Assembly (NCBI GenBank): GCA_003963305.1
Contig: RXJR01000009.1
Location: forward strand, 310,150-374,149
Direction of reading: 5' to 3'
Origin: Candidatus Melainabacteria bacterium
GTDB taxonomy: Bacteria > Cyanobacteriota > Vampirovibrionia > Obscuribacterales > Obscuribacteraceae
DNA length: 64,000 nt
Part shown: piece after piece, positions 43,986 through 53,068 of the stretch
Position numbering within the stretch: the first letter of the stretch is position 1
How the letters are laid out: each line of letters begins with the position of its first letter
The notes under the pieces: generated by a model
Database searches by the model: none
Told to the model about the DNA's origin: nothing
Seen by the model: the letters and a program-made list of their open reading frames with translations, nothing else
Position numbers and translations under genes: made by a program

Positions 43986-44741
43986 ATGGACGATTTGGTA
44001 GCCCTTGTAACGGGCGGTGGTTCGGGTATCGGTTTTGCCACTGCCAGGTGTCTACTGGAGATGGGCGCGCGCGTCATGATTGTCGGGCGCGAACTGGGGA
44101 AACTGAAAAAGGCTGCCGAGGCTCTCGGTTATCCTGCCGAGAAATTGCGTATTACCGCCGGTGATGTTTCCAGCGAAGGTTACGCCAATAAAATTGTCAG
44201 GGATACTATCGCTGCGTTTGGTCGGCTTGATATTTTGGTCAACAATGCCGGTGTTTTCCAGTCTCAAAGTTTGCTTGACATGAGCGAGGAAGATTTCGAC
44301 TATGTCGTCGATATCAATTTGAAAGGCACATGGTTCATGTGCAAGTTTGCCGCTCGCCCGCTAATAGAAACTGCCGGTTCGATCGTCAATGTGTCATCGC
44401 TTCTGGCCATGCAAAGTTTTCACGGCTTGCCCTCCAGTGCCTATTCGGCAGCTAAAGGCGGGGTTCTGGCTCTGACGCGCGAGCTGGCAGTCGAGCTTGC
44501 ACCGCATAAGGTGCGCTGTAATGCAGTTTTGCCGGCGCTCGTGAACACGCCAATGCTGGAAAATTTGATGGGGCATGATAACGCTGATCGTATTTTGGAG
44601 AAGAGCAAAAAGATTTACCCACTTGGTCGCGCCGGTGAACCGGACGACGTGGCAAAGACAATCTGTTTTTTAGCCGATCCTCGCAATGGCTGGATTACTG
44701 GTGCTGAAATCAAAGTAGACGGCGGTGTGCACCTGGTTTGA
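43986..44741 (+). CDS. Short-chain dehydrogenase/reductase
   Basis: This 251-residue classical SDR has TGGGSGIG at the N-terminus, NNAG, catalytic Ser in VSSLL, YSAAKGG with Tyr/Lys, and the C-terminal WITGAEIKVDGG. It is an NAD(P)-dependent oxidoreductase of unknown substrate. AAGGAAG precedes the ATG. The gene lies 14 bases after the amino acid permease, so its substrate may relate to the transported compound (inference). It is a different SDR subfamily member from the one at 7505. Confidence 0.92.
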   Translation: MDDLVALVTGGGSGIGFATARCLLEMGARVMIVGRELGKLKKAAEALGYPAEKLRITAGDVSSEGYANKIVRDTIAAFGRLDILVNNAGVFQSQSLLDMSEEDFDYVVDINLKGTWFMCKFAARPLIETAGSIVNVSSLLAMQSFHGLPSSAYSAAKGGVLALTRELAVELAPHKVRCNAVLPALVNTPMLENLMGHDNADRILEKSKKIYPLGRAGEPDDVAKTICFLADPRNGWITGAEIKVDGGVHLV

Positions 44742-44958
44742 TTCTCCTGGATCGACTTGCTTGGCGGCGTTTCTTACGGCATCATCCGACCCACAAACAG
44801 GGCCGGGGTTTACGAGTACTGACAGAAAGCAAACGAGCAGATACCGCGGTTGTCATTCAGGGTAAACACCATGTTGTTTGGCGCCGGCTTGGCGCAAAAT
44901 ATCGATACTTACTATTTGCGAATTCACCTTTCGAATTCATTCAAACAGGGCTACCAAA

Positions 44959-45420
44959 ATGAGAATTTCAAGAATCGCAGCTCCGGCTGTTAGTTTTGCT
45001 ATGACATCAATTGTCTCGATTAGTTGCCTCCAGTCCATGGCACAAGAATCTGCTGCAGTGCTGCCTGCTTATCAGCCACCATCGGCTGATTCAGCTACCC
45101 TGGTTGAGGCGCCGAATGCGCCCAAATTGCAGGGTGCAACATGCGGGACGATTGGACCTCAAGGTCTGGATACTCAGTCGGTCAACGACTCGACAGTCGC
45201 TGAAACGGAGGCGCCTGCAGTTACAACATTTGATGCCAACGCGCTATTGCGCGGTTTGGATCTGGGGCAGTTAAAAGGTAAATTGACTGAAACTGCATTT
45301 GCGTTTATCGAATCGCTGCAGAAGGCAAGTCAGAATAAGCCTGGCAATTATGCTGTTCCGGGCGGTTATACCTTAATTCAAAAAACAGTCGCGCCGGTAT
45401 CGCCCATGGTGCTCAAGTAG
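44959..45420 (+). CDS. Exported protein of unknown function
   Basis: This 153-residue protein has a signal peptide (APAVSFAMTSIVSISCLQSMAQ). The mature part is Ala/Pro/Thr-rich with one possible helix (GQLKGKLTETAFAFIESLQKA) and ends with a Val/Pro-rich tail. AGGG precedes the ATG at 44959. Its stop overlaps the stop of the converging meaB gene by eight bases. No family recognised. Confidence 0.68.
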   Translation: MRISRIAAPAVSFAMTSIVSISCLQSMAQESAAVLPAYQPPSADSATLVEAPNAPKLQGATCGTIGPQGLDTQSVNDSTVAETEAPAVTTFDANALLRGLDLGQLKGKLTETAFAFIESLQKASQNKPGNYAVPGGYTLIQKTVAPVSPMVLK

Positions 45421-46378
45421 CAGGTTGACCGAAGAGATCGTGCACCAGCCCTTGTGCGGCAGTGTGCGGATCGAGTTCGTGTGATGCCACCTGGTGGAGA
45501 ATTTTTTGCACTTCCTGGGATTTTTCCATAGATGTGCGCAGGTTGTCTCTGGCGATAGCGGCCACCAGTTCCGAGAGCTCAGCCTGCACTTTGAACTTGC
45601 GTCTTTCGAGAATCAAACCTGATTCGTCAAGGAAGGCTTTGTGAGCTTTTGCTGACTTCCAGATCTGGTCAACGCCTTTGCCTGACTCTGACACTGCCGT
45701 AATCACAGGTGGTCGCCATGCGGTGGCGAACGTGGTCAATTCCAAACTGCTTGAGATTTCGCTTGCTGATTTGTCTGCACCAGGCAGGTCGCCTTTGTTG
45801 ACGACGAATATGTCGCCCACTTCCATGATGCCTGATTTGATTGCCTGAATGTCGTCGCCTGAGCCCGGCATGAGTACGAGAATGGTTGTATCCGCGGTTT
45901 GTGTAATGGCAAGCTCGGACTGCCCTACACCGACAGTTTCAATTAGCACTACGTCGTATCCGGACGCTTCCAGCATGCGTACTGCGTCGTATGTTGCCAG
46001 GGCGACCCCTCCGGCATGGTTGTGGTTGGCCATCGAGCGGATGAAAACGTTCTTGTCCAGCGTATGTCCTTGCATTCTGATTCTGTCGCCCAGAATGGCG
46101 CCGCCCGTGAATGGACTCGAAGGGTCGATGGCAAGAACCCCGACTTTCAGTCCATCTTTACGGATTTCGCTGATCAGAGCGTCGACCAGAGTCGATTTGC
46201 CGACTCCCGGCGACCCTGTAATGCCAATCAGGTGCGCTTTGCCTGAGTGCGGAAAGAGTGTTTTGACAAGTTTTGTAGCCTCCGGTCCGCCGTCTTCGAC
46301 GACACTGATGGCTCGTGCAAGGGCGCGCCGATTTCCGGACAAAAGGTCGGTTGATAAGGTATCCAAGTCCATTTCCAA
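45413..46378 (-). CDS. meaB: MeaB/ArgK-type GTPase (methylmalonyl-CoA mutase chaperone)
   Basis: The protein has 321 residues from a TTG, or two fewer from the ATG at 46372. G3E-type motifs are Walker A GSPGVGKSTLVDAL, AIDPSSPFTGGAILGDR, the IETVGVGQSE switch and the NKGDLPGA specificity motif. MeaB loads and protects B12 in methylmalonyl-CoA mutase or related mutases. No mutase is adjacent in this window, so the partner must lie elsewhere. The otherwise conserved RSMA-segment continues NHNHAGGVA, a small deviation. Confidence 0.92.
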   Translation of the reverse strand: MEMDLDTLSTDLLSGNRRALARAISVVEDGGPEATKLVKTLFPHSGKAHLIGITGSPGVGKSTLVDALISEIRKDGLKVGVLAIDPSSPFTGGAILGDRIRMQGHTLDKNVFIRSMANHNHAGGVALATYDAVRMLEASGYDVVLIETVGVGQSELAITQTADTTILVLMPGSGDDIQAIKSGIMEVGDIFVVNKGDLPGADKSASEISSSLELTTFATAWRPPVITAVSESGKGVDQIWKSAKAHKAFLDESGLILERRKFKVQAELSELVAAIARDNLRTSMEKSQEVQKILHQVASHELDPHTAAQGLVHDLFGQPAT

Positions 46379-46485
46379 TATTGCCTGACTATAAGGTCAT
46401 GATCTTAGCAAGCCCGGGTAAGTAGGGAACAATTGGAATCACAGGCTGTCCACAGATCTAGAGCCAAATTGAGGTACATGCTGTG

Positions 46486-47094
46486 ATGAAAGGTTTAAGG
46501 ATCGCATTGAGTCTGGCGGCACTGGTTGCCCTGCAGTCAGCAGCTGTGGCCAAAGGCGGCGGTAATTACAACATCACAGATGGTTACGGCGATGGATTTG
46601 TCATTCACCATGGATTGTTCGGCTTAACTGAGCAGAAGGGCGTGCAAGACAGACTTGGCGACCACTATGTGAAAGAAAAGGGTCTTTTCAGCAATAAGAC
46701 CGATGTCAACTTTCTTGGCAACAAGTATCAAAGGAAGCACGGGTTGATCGGTGGCACTCAGGTCGGAATGGCTGACATGTTGGGCGACAGCATACAGTCC
46801 CGCAAGACCTGGTTTGGTCTGGGACGGCGTCAAACCAATGTTAACCTCAGCGGTGTGGGCGGAATTGTGCAGTCATTTGTCGGCGGTAAGATGGGCGGCG
46901 GCAGTCGCGGTACTCTTGGTTCGGTCGACCCCAACAGTCTGAGTGCGCAAACTTCGAGCACAACAAACCCGGCCGATTTTGCTGTTGATCCAGCTTTCAA
47001 CCTGGGCGGCAATCAAGGTGCGGGTTCGTCTGCAACGGGCGGAGCTGCCTCGGCTGCAACAGGTGCAACAGCGGCACCGTTCAGCACTCCTTAA
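46486..47094 (+). CDS. Exported protein with four short GLFG-like repeats
   Basis: This 202-residue protein has a signal peptide (MKGLRIALSLAALVALQSAAVA). Residues about 37-124 hold four repeats of 20-23 residues with the pattern 'xxxxxxGLFGxxTxVxxLG' (HHGLFGLTEQKG, KEKGLFSNKTDV, RKHGLIGGTQVG, RKTWFGLGRRQT). The C-terminal 75 residues are Gly/Ala/Ser/Thr-rich and likely disordered. I recognise no family. It may be a surface or envelope protein; GAGG is upstream of the ATG at 46486. Confidence 0.72.
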   Translation: MKGLRIALSLAALVALQSAAVAKGGGNYNITDGYGDGFVIHHGLFGLTEQKGVQDRLGDHYVKEKGLFSNKTDVNFLGNKYQRKHGLIGGTQVGMADMLGDSIQSRKTWFGLGRRQTNVNLSGVGGIVQSFVGGKMGGGSRGTLGSVDPNSLSAQTSSTTNPADFAVDPAFNLGGNQGAGSSATGGAASAATGATAAPFSTP

Positions 47095-47165
47095 ACACTC
47101 AGTCAGACTCTTTGCAAACTCTCTGATGTCACTAAATGTGGTGGCGATTCGAGCCGTATGGTGGA

Positions 47166-47630
47166 CTATTTCTTGGGCTTGAATGGACGCAACCAGCCGG
47201 CGTTGTTTTGCTGTTGATCTTTCTCATTGATGTAAGTTTCTTCAGCCCGACGTTGAGCATTCTCTGCTTCATTGAGCATAACTGCCAGCAAGTCGCGTTC
47301 CGACTCGCGCATCTTCAGTTGTTGCTGCAACTCCATTACGGCTGCTCGCAACTCTTCCACTTCGTTGAGCTTGGTATCCAGCACGGTTGTAACGCGGGAT
47401 AGTTCCTGATGTAAGTGTTTGTTTTCGCGACTTTTATCAGTCAGTAAAAGCGTTTGTGCGGTGAGTTCGGCCTTCATGTCCTCTGCATCGCGAGCGACTC
47501 GTTCAAGCTCGCGGGTTTGAGCCGACAAAAGCAGGTTTTTCTCTTGCGCCTGCAAGAGCTCGTCCTGGAGCTCAACCACGCGCTCCATGAGATTTCCGTT
47601 TCCGGCTGCTTTTTTATCTTCTTCGGGCAT
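47166..47630 (-). CDS. Coiled-coil protein with GWLRPF tail
   Basis: The protein has 154 residues from the ATG at 47630 (AGGAG close upstream); a GTG at 47654 has no ribosome-binding site. A continuous heptad coiled coil covers about residues 15-140 (LQDELLQAQEKNLLL, VEELRAAVMELQQQLKM). A short basic, aromatic tail ends the protein: AGWLRPFKPKK. No membrane segment. The tail resembles those of the proteins at 288-893 and 53164-53730, which suggests a shared docking motif. Confidence 0.75.
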   Translation of the reverse strand: MPEEDKKAAGNGNLMERVVELQDELLQAQEKNLLLSAQTRELERVARDAEDMKAELTAQTLLLTDKSRENKHLHQELSRVTTVLDTKLNEVEELRAAVMELQQQLKMRESERDLLAVMLNEAENAQRRAEETYINEKDQQQNNAGWLRPFKPKK

Positions 47631-47733
47631 TGGCTCCTGAGGCCTTGTGATCACGCCATTTCAGACAGTAATATTCCCAGAGTTCAAATTAACCAATCGA
47701 ATTGACACAGGTTACCTACATCTAGCACCTCTA

Positions 47734-47762
47734 TCGATGAAATATTATAGAAATTTCATCGA
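47734..47762. promoter_or_regulatory. Inverted repeat upstream of nagA
   Basis: TCGATGAAAT and ATTTCATCGA form a perfect 10-bp inverted repeat around ATTATAGAA, ending 24 bases before the nagA ATG. A TATTAT overlaps the left arm's end and could be a -10 box. It could be an operator for a sugar-responsive regulator or an mRNA hairpin. Confidence 0.55.
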
Positions 47763-47785
47763 ACGCGCAAGCAGAAATCACACAC

Positions 47786-48898
47786 ATGAAACCACTGGCA
47801 CTTATTGGCGGCACCGTAATCACTCCACTCGAGGAGCGCGTTACTGATTTGATTGTAGACGACGGCCTCGTCGTAAATGTTGGCACTTTGGACCATGGTT
47901 CAACAAAACTTGAAACTTTAGATGTGAGCGGCTGTTATGTGACGCCGGGTCTGATCGATCTGCAACTCAATGGCGGACCGGCTTGTAACTTCTGGACCGA
48001 CCCGACCGACAAAGAACTATCGGCTTTCTGTCGTGCTCAGGTTGCAGCCGGGGTAACAGCATTTTTGCCTACGATAATTACTGACGACGTCAAACATATT
48101 ATGAAGAACGTCAAGTTCCTCGAGTCGCTTGGAGTGGGCGAGAGCGGTATCGGCAAAGATTTCGGTCGTGTGGCCGCATGTGATTCTCGTATGCCTGGCA
48201 TTCACCTGGAAGGTCCCTGCCTTTCGCCTCAGCGTCCTGGAGTGCACCCTCCCGAGTGGATAAAACCGTTTTCCCGGTCGATTGCCGAACAGTTGAATTC
48301 GCCCTCGGTGCGTTTGATGACCATCGCTCCCGAATCGGATAGTTCAGACGAGGGGGTGAAGTTTCTTTTGTCCAATAATGTCGTTCCCTCCCTGGGGCAT
48401 TCCAATGCTACTTTTGAGGAAGCGAATCTGGCTTTTGATCGGGGCGTTCGATTAATGACACACACTTACAATGCTCTTCCGCCCTTGCATCATCGTGCAC
48501 CGGGGGCGGTGACAGCAGCGATGCTCGACGAGAGAGTCACCTGTTGTGTCATTTGTGATGGATTGCACGTTGACGCGGCGGCAGTCAAAATTTTGTTTAA
48601 GTTGAAGGGCGCGGAAAAGATGATTCTGGTGACCGATGCGGCACAGATAGGAACGACCGGGGGCGGGCTGGTTGGCTCGTCAATCGTTTTGAGTGAAGCA
48701 GTTCGGAATGTTGTTGACTGGAGGGTTGCCACATTTGCAGAAGCGATCCGCATGGCTACTTACAATCCAGCTCGCATCATGGGTTGGCTCGACAGAATTG
48801 GTGAGCTGTCCGAGGGCAAGTGTGCAGACATAGTGGTCTGGGACAGAGAGACATTGAAGATCAAGCACGTTTTTGTTTCAGGCGAAAAGGTAGCGTGA
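47786..48898 (+). CDS. nagA: N-acetylglucosamine-6-phosphate deacetylase
   Basis: This 370-residue amidohydrolase has the NagA motifs PGLIDLQLNGG (54-64), HLEGP (140-144), SLGHSNAT, THTYNALPPLHHR, CDGLHVD and the catalytic Asp in VTDAAQIG. The enzyme removes acetate from GlcNAc-6-phosphate in amino-sugar use and cell-wall recycling. No nagB, nagK or phosphotransferase gene is adjacent. The ribosome-binding site is weak. It converges with the large permease gene, whose stop is eight bases away. Confidence 0.93.
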   Translation: MKPLALIGGTVITPLEERVTDLIVDDGLVVNVGTLDHGSTKLETLDVSGCYVTPGLIDLQLNGGPACNFWTDPTDKELSAFCRAQVAAGVTAFLPTIITDDVKHIMKNVKFLESLGVGESGIGKDFGRVAACDSRMPGIHLEGPCLSPQRPGVHPPEWIKPFSRSIAEQLNSPSVRLMTIAPESDSSDEGVKFLLSNNVVPSLGHSNATFEEANLAFDRGVRLMTHTYNALPPLHHRAPGAVTAAMLDERVTCCVICDGLHVDAAAVKILFKLKGAEKMILVTDAAQIGTTGGGLVGSSIVLSEAVRNVVDWRVATFAEAIRMATYNPARIMGWLDRIGELSEGKCADIVVWDRETLKIKHVFVSGEKVA

Positions 48899-48906
48899 GA
48901 CCAGCG

Positions 48907-50829
48907 CTAACCAACGTGTACTCTTGGTCTTTTGCTCGGGTCGTGTTCGACTTCTCGCAGAATTTCGCGAGTCAGAGGGGCCGTTTCTCCCTCGCCGACA
49001 AACAAATATTTGAGTATGTACATGATCGGGTTTCCCTCTGTCCAACCCAGGTAAACATGCGGCTGTTTGTGGGTCTTGTCTCTTAGATAAAGCAGCAGTG
49101 CTGCCATCGCATTTGGTACTGCCGGACTTTCGCAGCGCAAGATTCTGTATGAATCCTGGATATATCCGCTGACAGAAAGAATCTCGTCGTCGAAATCGGA
49201 GGCGTCGCTGACTTTGATTTCCAGGAAGATGATCTGGTCTTGCGGAATGTTGTGCAGCTTTACACACTCGGCTGCTTTGGTAGCGTAATCGGAGGGGCCG
49301 CCTGGTCGGTGGGCAACCAGCCGGATAGCTTTTTTGCTTGCCTCGTTGATGAATTCTTCCGCGACATTATCAAGCATTACTTGTTTGACACGCAATTCAG
49401 TCGAGCGTCTGACACGAGATACAAGTGATGTAAGCAGCATCACTGCTATAAAGAAGGAGGCGATTCGTATCCCGTCAGGCCTTTCAAAAACGTTGACTAC
49501 AGTGGTGTAAAGAAACACAAGTGTGATGCAGGAAAAGAGTACTCGTTGAGTTTTTTTCTTTTTCCAGACGCTCAGTGTGCAGGCTACTGCTGCCGATGAC
49601 ATGAGCACCAGCACTCCGGTTGCATAAGCACCCGCTTGAGCATCAACGTCGGCGTTGAACATCCATGTAAAGACGAATGCAACGCATGTGAAAAACAGTA
49701 CCAGCGGGCGAGTGGCGCGGGCCCAATCTGGTGCCATACCGAAGCGCGGCAGATATCTCGGTACTAAAACGAGCAATCCTTCCATGGCTGATGCGCCGGC
49801 GAACCAGAGAATCAAAACGGTGCTGATGTCGTACGCCGTGCCGAACTGATGCCCGAGATAGATGTGCGCCAGGTAGGCGAGTGCCCGTCCGTTGGCTGCT
49901 TCACCCGGCAAAAAGAGGACCTGAGGTATTAAAACCGTTGTGACGAAACTGGACGAAATTAAGAACAGACTCATGATCGCCGCAGCTGTTCGCAGAAGCC
50001 AGCGAGTGTACCGAATTCTTCCTCTTGGATGTTCCGGGTCATCATCCTTGTCTCCCTTGATGTAAGGCATAACTGCAACACCAGTTTCGAAGCCTGACAT
50101 ACCAAGAGCTAGTTTCGGGAAGCATAAACAGGAAAATCCGAGCATGCTGAGAATTGAGCCGTGAACGCGATAGTCCGTCCAGACGAGGTTTTGCCAGTTA
50201 AGTAGCAGCCAGGGTTGTTTGGCTACTTCAGCAAAGGCGACTCCCACTACAATTGCATTCATGACTAGATAGAGTCCGACCAGCACGACTGAAAGCCCGA
50301 TCGCTTCTCTGAAGCCTTTCATGTACATGCCGCACAAGACGGCCAACAAAGTGAAGGTAAGAATCAAACGATGCTCCAAATAAACGGGCATCAATGGATT
50401 TTGCACAAGATGTGTGGTGGCGTCTGCTGCCGACAAAGTGATTGTGATAATGAAGTCTGTGCAGGCAAAACCTAACAGGCAGAGTACGAACACCTTGCCA
50501 GGCCAGCCTGGAATCAGGTTTTCGAGCATAAAGATGCTGCCCAATCCTTGCGGGCTTTTATCTGCGACTTTGCTGTAGACCGGCAATGCGCCCAGTAGTG
50601 TGAGCAGCACCAGGAAAATCGTGGCAATCGGTGACAGGACTCCGGCAGCAATGAAGGCGATTGCCGGTGCATAACCGAGAGAAGAAAAGTAGTCGACCCC
50701 GGTCAAGCACATGACTTTGTACCAGCTGTCTTGCTCTTTTCTAAATTCGGTTCGGCGCGGAAGGTCTCTCATTCCTTCCAGGAACCAGGCCGTTAGTCGA
50801 TGTTTGAGTTTCTTAGTGGACGAAACCAC
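48907..50829 (-). CDS. Large APC-superfamily permease with cytosolic C-terminal domain
   Basis: This 640-residue protein has about twelve transmembrane helices in residues 40-470. The N-terminal LTGVDYFSSLGYAPAIAFIAAG and GFACTDFIITITLSAADATTHL are characteristic of a broad APC permease group also related to the KimA potassium importers. Residues 480-640 form a soluble alpha/beta domain (IIFLEIKVSDASDFDDEILSV). Substrate is not clear: amino acid or potassium are both possible. The start is a GTG at 50829, since the first ATG would cut into the conserved N-terminus. No partner gene adjacent. Confidence 0.88.
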   Translation of the reverse strand: MVSSTKKLKHRLTAWFLEGMRDLPRRTEFRKEQDSWYKVMCLTGVDYFSSLGYAPAIAFIAAGVLSPIATIFLVLLTLLGALPVYSKVADKSPQGLGSIFMLENLIPGWPGKVFVLCLLGFACTDFIITITLSAADATTHLVQNPLMPVYLEHRLILTFTLLAVLCGMYMKGFREAIGLSVVLVGLYLVMNAIVVGVAFAEVAKQPWLLLNWQNLVWTDYRVHGSILSMLGFSCLCFPKLALGMSGFETGVAVMPYIKGDKDDDPEHPRGRIRYTRWLLRTAAAIMSLFLISSSFVTTVLIPQVLFLPGEAANGRALAYLAHIYLGHQFGTAYDISTVLILWFAGASAMEGLLVLVPRYLPRFGMAPDWARATRPLVLFFTCVAFVFTWMFNADVDAQAGAYATGVLVLMSSAAVACTLSVWKKKKTQRVLFSCITLVFLYTTVVNVFERPDGIRIASFFIAVMLLTSLVSRVRRSTELRVKQVMLDNVAEEFINEASKKAIRLVAHRPGGPSDYATKAAECVKLHNIPQDQIIFLEIKVSDASDFDDEILSVSGYIQDSYRILRCESPAVPNAMAALLLYLRDKTHKQPHVYLGWTEGNPIMYILKYLFVGEGETAPLTREILREVEHDPSKRPRVHVG

Positions 50830-51083
50830 GCGCGGGACGCCTATGTGCTACTTAACCTGTGAATCATATCAAGCGCCTCAGGTCAGGGATCAATGTTTAT
50901 TGAATAACGTTATGTTCCGAATTGGTCATAGACGCTTCCTCTCTAGTATCGTATTTGGTGGTGTGTCTGCCTTAGAAACAATTTGGTTTGCTTGATTACA
51001 AAGTTAGACTGCGGTCGTTAAAGGCAGTTCAGGAGAGGGCATGAAGGTCGAGATCGTCTTTTACATGGGCAACTCATCTACTT

Positions 51084-51800
51084 ATGTACAACGACCCAAA
51101 GAAAAACCAGTTTCAAAACAAAGCCAAGGAGGCTTTGTTTCACCAACGGCTGGCTGATTTGCGCAGCCAGAATGCTCAGTTCCCCTGGTCAACTCCAGGC
51201 GAATTGCCTCAATTCGATATTCCTAAAGAGGAATCAAAGTTGCTCGCCAATCGCGAGGTTGAAGGGCCCGGTGTGTCTGACGCGGAACTGGAGCGGCGTG
51301 CGCTTTTAGACTTGACTTCACTGTCCTCCAGTTTCAATCAATTTTATAAACGTCTTAATTACGAAATCCAGCGTGCCCGGCGTTACAAGCGTCCTCTTTC
51401 CATCATCCTCGTCGGTATAGACGACCTGGAGAAGATCGGTCTCAAGTGCAGCAGTGAAACAAAAAATGCAGTCGTCGAGTCGGTTGCAAAAATGTTGCTC
51501 GCCTCAATCCGGGATGTCGATGTGCCAGGTCGCTGTCGCGAAGATTGTTTCGGCGTAATCCTTCCTGAGACTCCCGTGTCGGGTGCTGAGGTGGCGGCTG
51601 AACGCATCCGCACTAAGATGGAGCAGATGACTGTGCAACAACAGTGGCAAGCGACCCTTGTGATAACGGTCAGCGTGGGTGCTGCATCGTATCCTGAGGA
51701 TGGCGACGTGGTTGAAGAGCTGTTTGCCGCCTGTGTTGAAGCACTGATGTCAGCCATGCAGCAGGGCGGCAATGCGGTTAATTTTGCCGGTCGTAGTTAG
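51084..51800 (+). CDS. Second GGDEF-domain protein with degenerate active site
   Basis: This 238-residue paralogue of the protein at 17326 has a polar N-terminus of about 75 residues and a GGDEF fold (LNYEIQRARRYKRPLSIILV, SIRDVDVPGR, AAERIRTKMEQM, VTVSVGAASYPEDG). The signature after PGR reads CREDCF (151-156), so the two Gly and the Glu of GGDEF are lost, while the Asp and Phe remain. Cyclase activity is unlikely; a regulatory binding role is possible. No PAS, EAL or membrane part. Weak ribosome-binding site. The next gene is separate. Confidence 0.85.
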   Translation: MYNDPKKNQFQNKAKEALFHQRLADLRSQNAQFPWSTPGELPQFDIPKEESKLLANREVEGPGVSDAELERRALLDLTSLSSSFNQFYKRLNYEIQRARRYKRPLSIILVGIDDLEKIGLKCSSETKNAVVESVAKMLLASIRDVDVPGRCREDCFGVILPETPVSGAEVAAERIRTKMEQMTVQQQWQATLVITVSVGAASYPEDGDVVEELFAACVEALMSAMQQGGNAVNFAGRS

Positions 51801-51880
51801 GTCTTAGAGGTACTACTTTAGCTGCAGAGGGTACACTAGAGTTGGGTGCCCCCCTTTACTATCGGATAGGAGTTTCTGCC

Positions 51881-53047
51881 ATGAGTGAATGGAAAGCGTT
51901 GCGTGCAGCCCTTTTATGCATGTCTATCTCGCTTGTGACAACGTTACCTGCCATGGCGCAAGGCATTTCCGAGATGGGCGCTGTTCATTCTATGAGCGCC
52001 ACTATGGGTGCCGGTCTGCACTCTCAAAGTGGTGCTGCTTCAGGCGGGCTGAATAGCGTGTACGGCTCCCTTAACAAACAACTTGGTGCGGCTGCTTCTG
52101 GTTCCGGCGGCTCTGCCGGCGGCTCCGGCGCTAATATGGCACTGGGCAGCACTGGTGACTTTCCAAATGTGCCTGTTGATCCTCGTTTGACTGTAGTGAC
52201 AGCCGGCAAGGAATCAAATCGGCTTTATGATCTGGCGGTACAAAAGCAAAAGGCTGGCAAAAACGCCGAGGCAGAACAACTTTTCCTGCGTTCTGCAGCG
52301 ATTCGGCAGACTATCTGGGGAAATAAAGATCCGGCAGTCTGGAAAATTATGGAACAGATTGGCGCCCTCAAAACCAAGCGGGGCGACTTTGCCGGTGCCG
52401 AACAATGGTATCGTGTGGTTTTGACGGCGGAGCTGAAACATTACGGTGCTGGTACTTATGAGCTGGTTCCGATTCTGGAGAAGATGGGTCAGGTATCGCT
52501 GGCTCAGAAGAAATATTCTGATGCCCAGAATTATTTGCAGCAAGTCTACACTCAGCGCGCCCGCAAATTCGGTAAAGACAATGCCGAAACCGTTGCCAGT
52601 GCTCTGGAGCTGGCGCGAGCCTATTCAGAGTCAGGAGATTTAAGTAGTGCCGCAGATTTATTGGGCAAGACAGTTGATGCGAAGTTGAACGATGCTGGCT
52701 CGCCCCAGATGATTAAGTTGCTGGAAGCATACATGGCAGTGCTGAAGAAACAAAACAAGCAGGAAGAATTCACTCGCATAGAATCAAAGCTGAATACCAT
52801 GAAACCTGCACCAATAGCCAAGTCTGAGAGTAATCCGGAGACGGCAAGCGGAAATTCAGGCAGCACTGATGGGTCCAAATCGGCAACAAGCAGCGTCGAT
52901 GCGACAAAAACTGCAGACGCTAAGACTCCTGATCTGAAAGCCGGAACCGCAGAGAATAAATCTTCAAGCAGTGCTGCGGAAGCCGATAAAAAGCCTGCTG
53001 CTAAGCCTCTGGAAAAGCAGGACGAATGGGTTAAGAAGGGCGACTAA
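51881..53047 (+). CDS. Exported TPR protein
   Basis: The protein has 388 residues from the ATG at 51881, which has AGGAG upstream. The signal peptide is LRAALLCMSISLVTTLPAMAQ. A Gly/Ser-rich stretch (about 35-90) precedes four kinesin-light-chain-type TPR units (about 110-275; AEQLFLRSAAIRQTIWG, AEQWYRVVLTAELKHYG). A Ser/Thr/Lys/Ala-rich disordered tail (285-388) ends the protein. Probably a periplasmic scaffold. It is followed by an unusual 11-bp tandem repeat. Confidence 0.82.
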   Translation: MSEWKALRAALLCMSISLVTTLPAMAQGISEMGAVHSMSATMGAGLHSQSGAASGGLNSVYGSLNKQLGAAASGSGGSAGGSGANMALGSTGDFPNVPVDPRLTVVTAGKESNRLYDLAVQKQKAGKNAEAEQLFLRSAAIRQTIWGNKDPAVWKIMEQIGALKTKRGDFAGAEQWYRVVLTAELKHYGAGTYELVPILEKMGQVSLAQKKYSDAQNYLQQVYTQRARKFGKDNAETVASALELARAYSESGDLSSAADLLGKTVDAKLNDAGSPQMIKLLEAYMAVLKKQNKQEEFTRIESKLNTMKPAPIAKSESNPETASGNSGSTDGSKSATSSVDATKTADAKTPDLKAGTAENKSSSSAAEADKKPAAKPLEKQDEWVKKGD

Positions 53048-53068
53048 TCAGTCACTGGCGCGTCAATG

